Below, in pieces: positions 4,577 through 8,516 of a stretch of DNA of 8,516 bases. Position 1 is the stretch's first letter; every line of letters starts with the position of its first letter. Origin of the DNA: an uncultured Slackia sp. (lineage in GTDB: Bacteria; Actinomycetota; Coriobacteriia; Coriobacteriales; Eggerthellaceae). Made by a program: the position numbers and the translations under genes. A model generated the notes under the pieces. The model was not told the DNA's origin, made no database searches, and saw only the letters and a list, made by a program, of their open reading frames with translations. The stretch lies in the NCBI GenBank assembly GCA_900553775.1, contig USEZ01000079.1, positions 1 through 8,516 of the forward strand, in the 5' to 3' direction.

Positions 4577-6205
4577 GTGAAGCCGGTATGCCCGCGGGGT
4601 TTCAGAGACATCATGCCCGAAGAGGCGTTGCGTCGCGAACGGATAGTGCGTACGGTGGGCGATGTATTCGCCCGGCGCGGCTACCTTCCCGTCGAGACTC
4701 CGCTTCTCGAAGACAAACGCTCGCTGGAAAAGGCGGCATGCGTGCAAGACTCTGCATTCCAGCTGTTCGACAGCGACGGGCGTCTGCTTATGGTGCGAAG
4801 CGATCTGACCATGCCGATCGCGCGTCTCGTCGCCACGAGGCTCGAACGTGCGCGCGCGCCGTTCCGTCTTCGCTATGCGGCCCCTATCGTGCGCGACCAG
4901 GATCGATTCATGGGCCGGTCTCGCCAGTTCACGCAGATGGGCATCGAGTTGATCGGGGAAAAGGGACAGGCGGCCGATATCGAGGTGCTTTCCTTGGCGG
5001 CCGACGCCCTCGACGCGGCGGGCGTGGCGGGTTGGCGCATGGCGTGCGGCAGCGTAAGGCCTATGAAAGACCTGCTGTCCGTTTTGCCGCTTTCCGATTG
5101 CCAGCGTCGCGACGTGCTCGCCCTCGTGCATGCCTCCGATTTGGTGGGTCTCGACGATTTCGTCTCGTCGTTGGATATAGGCGATGCGGCGAAGCGCGCC
5201 GTTTCTCTTTTGTGCCGCATCGGAGGCGACGCGTCCTGTCTTGCTCGGGCGCGGGGCCTGCTCTCTTCGTGCGGCGCCGGCGAAGAGGGGATAGACGAGG
5301 TGGAAGGCGTGCTGTCCGCCGCCCGCGCCCTCGGGTTCGCCGACAGGATAACCGTCGATTTCACCGTGATGAATTCTTTCGATTACTACACGGGCGTCGT
5401 TTTCGGCGTCTATGCCGACGGGGTGTCGGGCGCGATCGGATCGGGCGGGCGCTACGACGAGGCATTCTCGCGTCTCGGAAAGGCCGACCTGCCGGCGGCC
5501 GGGTTCGCCTTGTCGCTCGAGCAGATAGAAGAGGCGCTTTGCCGCCTTCCGGGCGAACGGCGCGCCCCGTTGCGCGTGGCCGTTCCGAAGGGGTCTTTGT
5601 TCGCCGATACGGTCCGTCTGTTCGACAAGGCGGGTCTCGACGTGGAATCGCTGCGCGAGCCGGGCAGGCGCCTGGTCGTGCATGCGGGCGATATCGACTA
5701 CGTGATCGTGCGGCCGAGCGATGCGCCGGCGTTCGTCGCATCGGGAGGCGCCGATTGCGGCATCTGCGGAAACGATTCGCTGATAGAGGCGGGCCTCGAC
5801 GTGGTCCAGCTGCTCGACCTCGGTTATGGCGCATGCCGCTTCGTCGTGGCCGAGCCGCGCGATGCCGCAGGCGCGGCCGACGAGCGACGCGCCCGTTTCG
5901 GCAGCATACGCGTAACGACCAAATATCCCCGCATCGCGCAGTCGTATTACGAACGCAAAGGCGAGCAGGCCGATATCGTGGTGCTGCATGGAAACATCGA
6001 GCTCGGCCCCATGGTCGGCATGGCCGAGCGCATCGTCGACATCACCGCGACGGGAACCACCCTGCGCGAAAACGGCCTGAGAATCGTCGACGACGTGCTC
6101 GAATGCAGCGCCCGCTTTTTCGCGAATCCCGCGCGCATGCGCTGCGACGATCGCATCAGAACGCTTGCGGACACGCTTGCCGCCTCGAGAAAGGAACCTG
6201 CATGA
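4577..6205 (+). CDS. hisZG: HisZ-HisG fusion: ATP phosphoribosyltransferase with its regulatory domain
   Basis: HisG joins ATP and PRPP, the first committed and feedback-controlled step of histidine synthesis. Short HisG proteins lack their own regulatory domain and work with HisZ, a histidyl-tRNA synthetase paralogue. Here both are one 542-residue cytoplasmic protein. Residues 1 to about 327 are HisZ: PRGFRD at 6-11, a class II synthetase motif 2 (Arg106, GRSRQFTQMGIE at 113-124), the histidine-site FDYYTG at 268-273 and GGRYD at 290-294. No anticodon-binding domain follows. After a linker of only a few residues, HisG runs from LRVAVPKGS at 332 through RPSDAPAF and GNDSLIEAG to the PRPP loop IVDITATGTTL at 486-496. 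The usual acidic residue before TG in that loop appears as Ala-Thr. The start is GTG at 4577. The stop overlaps hisD. Histidine feedback through the HisZ domain is inferred from the family. Confidence 0.92.
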   Translation: MKPVCPRGFRDIMPEEALRRERIVRTVGDVFARRGYLPVETPLLEDKRSLEKAACVQDSAFQLFDSDGRLLMVRSDLTMPIARLVATRLERARAPFRLRYAAPIVRDQDRFMGRSRQFTQMGIELIGEKGQAADIEVLSLAADALDAAGVAGWRMACGSVRPMKDLLSVLPLSDCQRRDVLALVHASDLVGLDDFVSSLDIGDAAKRAVSLLCRIGGDASCLARARGLLSSCGAGEEGIDEVEGVLSAARALGFADRITVDFTVMNSFDYYTGVVFGVYADGVSGAIGSGGRYDEAFSRLGKADLPAAGFALSLEQIEEALCRLPGERRAPLRVAVPKGSLFADTVRLFDKAGLDVESLREPGRRLVVHAGDIDYVIVRPSDAPAFVASGGADCGICGNDSLIEAGLDVVQLLDLGYGACRFVVAEPRDAAGAADERRARFGSIRVTTKYPRIAQSYYERKGEQADIVVLHGNIELGPMVGMAERIVDITATGTTLRENGLRIVDDVLECSARFFANPARMRCDDRIRTLADTLAASRKEPA

Positions 6206-7578
6206 AAACCATCCGCCTTGCCAAGGGTGCTCGCCTGAGCGCGGACGCCCTTCCTCGCCAAGGGGTTTTGCCCGCCTCCGTCATGGAGGCCGCCGAAAAG
6301 ATAGTAGGCGAGGTCAAGGAGCGCAAAGACGCCGCCCTGCGCGAGTTCTGCCTGAAATTCGACGGCGTCGAGCCCGCATCTTTCGCGGTCGACCCCTCGG
6401 AGATGGATCGCGCCGTCGAGCGGGTCGATCCGGCGTTTCTTTCCGCGCTTGAGAAGGCGGCTTCCCAAATACGCGATTTCCACGCGCGCGAAGTATCCCA
6501 ATCGTGGTTCACGACGCGCGACGACGGAACCATCCTGGGCGTGAAGGTCACCCCCGTCTGCTCGGCGGGCATCTATGTGCCGGGAGGCCGCGCCCAGTAT
6601 CCCTCGACCGTGCTGATGAACGCCATCCCCGCCAAGGTGGCGGGCGTGAAGCGCGTCGTGATGGCGACGCCCCCTCAGCGAGGCGGCATCATCTCGCCGT
6701 ATACGCTCGCCGCTGCGAAAATCGCGGGCGTCGACGAAATCTATGCGGTCGGCGGCGCCCAGGCCATCGCCGCGCTCGCCTATGGAACCGAGTCCATTCC
6801 CCGCGTCGCCAAAATCACCGGTCCCGGCAACGCGTATGTCGCCGCGGCGAAGCGTATCGTATCGGGCGATGCCGGCATCGACATGGTCGCAGGCCCCAGC
6901 GAGGTCTGCGTGCTCGTCGACGGGACGGCCGACGCGACGGTGGTGGCCGCCGATTTGATGGCTCAGGCCGAACACGACCCTTTGGCCGCCTGCTATCTGG
7001 TCACATGCGACGAGGCGTTCGCCGTGCGCGTCCAAGAGCGCATCGAGGCGCTCGTCTCTTGCAGCCCGCGTGCGGCCATCACGAAAGAATCGCTCGATAG
7101 CCAAGGGGTCGTGGTCGCGGCCTGCGACATGGCCGCCGCGATCGACGCGGTCAACACGATCGCTCCCGAGCATCTCGAGCTGCATTGTCGCGACGCCATG
7201 GCGCTTCTGGGCTCCATCGAAAACGCGGGGGCGATTTTCGTCGGTCCTTGGAGCTCCGAGCCGCTCGGCGATTACGTGGCGGGTCCGAACCACACGCTTC
7301 CTACGGGCGGCACGGCGGCGTTTTCGAATCCGCTTTCGGTCGGAGATTTCGTCAAGCGCTCTTCGGTGGTGTGCTATACGCCCGCAGGCCTTGCCGCCGA
7401 CGGCCCCGCCGCCCAGACGCTCGCCCAGGCGGAAGGGCTATGGGCCCATGCGCTTTCGGTCGGGCTGCGCCGCACGCTGATGGAGTCGGGCCTCGAGCGT
7501 CTCGACGGCGTCGATCTGGGAGACATCGGCCGCATCGCCTGGCCCGACGATCTTCGCGCCCCGCGGGAAAGGGCGTGA
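6202..7578 (+). CDS. hisD: Histidinol dehydrogenase
   Basis: HisD is the zinc enzyme that oxidises L-histidinol through histidinal to L-histidine with two NAD+, the last two steps of the pathway, in the cytoplasm. The 458-residue length is somewhat above the common 430 or so. Family marks in order: GIYVPGGRAQYPSTVLMNAIPAKVAGV, VGGAQAIAALAYGT, GPGNAYVAAAKR, AGPSEV, then zinc ligands Gln255 and His258 in AQAEHD, catalytic Glu323-His324 in APEHLE, Asp357 in LGDYVAGPNHTLPTGG and His416 in GLWAHALS. All catalytic and zinc positions known from the E. coli enzyme are present. The ATG at 6202 overlaps the hisZG stop in an ATGA, with AAGGAA at 6191-6196, so translation is probably coupled. The long open frame upstream (from 4504) is a shadow of hisZG. 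Confidence 0.97.
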   Translation: MKTIRLAKGARLSADALPRQGVLPASVMEAAEKIVGEVKERKDAALREFCLKFDGVEPASFAVDPSEMDRAVERVDPAFLSALEKAASQIRDFHAREVSQSWFTTRDDGTILGVKVTPVCSAGIYVPGGRAQYPSTVLMNAIPAKVAGVKRVVMATPPQRGGIISPYTLAAAKIAGVDEIYAVGGAQAIAALAYGTESIPRVAKITGPGNAYVAAAKRIVSGDAGIDMVAGPSEVCVLVDGTADATVVAADLMAQAEHDPLAACYLVTCDEAFAVRVQERIEALVSCSPRAAITKESLDSQGVVVAACDMAAAIDAVNTIAPEHLELHCRDAMALLGSIENAGAIFVGPWSSEPLGDYVAGPNHTLPTGGTAAFSNPLSVGDFVKRSSVVCYTPAGLAADGPAAQTLAQAEGLWAHALSVGLRRTLMESGLERLDGVDLGDIGRIAWPDDLRAPRERA

Positions 7579-7582
7579 CGTC

Positions 7583-8516
7583 ATGGCATGCGACGCGAAA
7601 ATCCGCATGCGCGACGAATTTCTGGACCTGAAGCCCTACGATCCGGGATTCTGCGCCCAGGAGGTCGTCGTAAGCGCGAACGAGAATCCCTTCGGCATGC
7701 CCGACGACGTGCGCGCGGCCGCGCTCGACGCCGTGGCGAAGGTCGCTTTCGAGCGCTATCCCGATCCGCTCGCCGACGCCTTGCGCGATGACATCGCCGC
7801 GTGGCACGGCCTCGACAGGTCGCGCGTCGTCGTCGGAAACGGAGGCGACGAGCTGCTGTTCGATTTGCTTCTGGCATTCGGCGGGCCCGATCGCGTGCTT
7901 ATCGACTGTCCGCCGACATTCGGCATCTATGCGCTTTACGCCAAGCTCACCGGAACGCGGGTGCGCAGCATCGCGCGCGACGCCGCCGATTTCTCCCTCG
8001 ATGAAAAGGCGATCGAGCAGGCGGCTTCGCAGGCCGATATCGTGATGCTCGCTTCGCCGAACAACCCGACGGGAAACACGCTCGATCCCGCATGGATCGC
8101 CGCCCTTTCTCGCCGCGTCCGCGGCTTCGTGGTGGTCGACGAGGCGTACGGCGAATTCGCCGACGATGCGACGTCATGCATCGGGCTGCTGGAATCCTGC
8201 GACAACGTGGCGGTTCTGCGCACGTTTTCGAAAGCTTTCGCTTCGGCGGGGCTGCGATGCGGCTATCTGCTTGCGCCGCCCGCCCTCGTCGAGGGGATAG
8301 CCGCCGTCCGTCAGCCGTACTCGGTCGACGTCGTAAGCCAGGCGATAGCGCGCGTCGTCGTCGGCATGCGGGCGTCTTTCGCCCCGTCTGTGTCGGCCAT
8401 CAAAAGCGAGCGGGCGCGCATGGCCGAAGGCTTGGCAAGGATCGACGGCGTGTCCGTATGGCCGAGCGAAGGGAATTTCCTGCTTGTGCGCATGGCTCAT
8501 GCGCACGCGGTCTACG
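7583..8516 (+). CDS. hisC: Histidinol-phosphate aminotransferase (3' end outside window)
   Basis: HisC is a PLP enzyme that converts imidazole acetol phosphate and glutamate to histidinol phosphate, the step before the phosphatase and HisD. The frame is open from ATG 7583 to the window edge (311 codons), so the last 40 or so residues are missing, including the usual C-terminal substrate-binding Arg. Visible class I/II aminotransferase marks are SANENPFG, ERYPDP, GNGGDELLF, SPNNPTG with Asn161, VVDEAYGEF with Asp186 and Tyr189, and TFSKAF with the PLP lysine Lys217, then GNFLLVR. The common Ser of GNGSDE appears as Gly. The start is supported by GGGAAAGGG at 7565-7573 within the end of hisD, 9 bases upstream, and by the 4-base gap to hisD. 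Related threonine-phosphate or aromatic aminotransferases share the fold, but the operon position favours HisC. Confidence 0.92.
   Translation, partial: MACDAKIRMRDEFLDLKPYDPGFCAQEVVVSANENPFGMPDDVRAAALDAVAKVAFERYPDPLADALRDDIAAWHGLDRSRVVVGNGGDELLFDLLLAFGGPDRVLIDCPPTFGIYALYAKLTGTRVRSIARDAADFSLDEKAIEQAASQADIVMLASPNNPTGNTLDPAWIAALSRRVRGFVVVDEAYGEFADDATSCIGLLESCDNVAVLRTFSKAFASAGLRCGYLLAPPALVEGIAAVRQPYSVDVVSQAIARVVVGMRASFAPSVSAIKSERARMAEGLARIDGVSVWPSEGNFLLVRMAHAHAVY

Noticed and set aside
4577..5560. Histidyl-tRNA synthetase instead of HisZ
   Set aside because: The synthetase core is present, but there is no anticodon-binding domain, HisG follows directly in frame, and the gene leads a his operon.
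4504..6201. Upstream extension of the hisD frame by 566 codons
   Set aside because: That stretch is the out-of-frame reading of hisZG. HisD starts at 6202 with its own ribosome site and the normal N-terminus.
4532..7293. Two long - strand open frames (4532-5989 and 5947-7293)
   Set aside because: They mirror hisZG and hisD, whose protein motifs are unambiguous; the antisense translations show no recognisable domain.
1..8516. Mobile element, CRISPR, phage or defence island
   Set aside because: No transposase, integrase, direct-repeat array, target duplications or composition break is seen; codon use is even across the window.

Overview
The window is a gene-dense, high-GC stretch of an ordinary bacterial chromosome with every supported gene on the + strand. 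High GC, strong G/C bias at third codon positions, a two-gene Suf-type locus (SufC plus one SufB/SufD protein) and a short-form HisG fused to HisZ together suggest a strict or near-strict anaerobe of the Actinomycetota. My best guess is the Coriobacteriia, Eggerthellaceae-like. That placement is inference from gene content; there is no rRNA marker in the window.

Layout: (1) About 20-145 is a strongly base-paired leader of unassigned class. It precedes a lipoprotein of the family 3 solute-binding fold (179-1240), which ends in a bidirectional-looking terminator with a perfect 20-bp stem. (2) 1364-3078 is a two-gene operon, sufC and a short sufB/sufD-type gene, forming a minimal iron-sulfur cluster assembly machine with no cysteine desulfurase, SufU or SufE beside it. 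(3) 3217-4355 holds a 46-residue single-span membrane protein and a 309-residue membrane-anchored extracytoplasmic protein of unknown function. Two hairpins separate them, and the second gene ends in a clean Rho-independent terminator. (4) 4577 to the right edge is a histidine biosynthesis operon: hisZ-hisG as one fused gene, hisD overlapping it by 3 bases (ATGA), then hisC 4 bases later, cut by the window end. A symmetric 9-bp-arm palindrome lies over the likely promoter of this operon and looks like a repressor operator.

How the genes work together: SufC powers SufB/D to assemble Fe-S clusters for the cell. The his genes supply the first step (HisG with its HisZ regulator), the transaminase step (HisC) and the last two oxidations (HisD) of histidine synthesis; the rest of the pathway presumably follows outside the window. 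The solute-binding lipoprotein and the two membrane proteins have no partner genes here, so their roles stay open.

I see no tRNA, rRNA, CRISPR, insertion sequence, phage gene, toxin or defence system. The least explained elements are the leader RNA, the solute-binding protein with altered ligand residues, the two membrane proteins and the his operator. I found no convincing undescribed multi-gene system.
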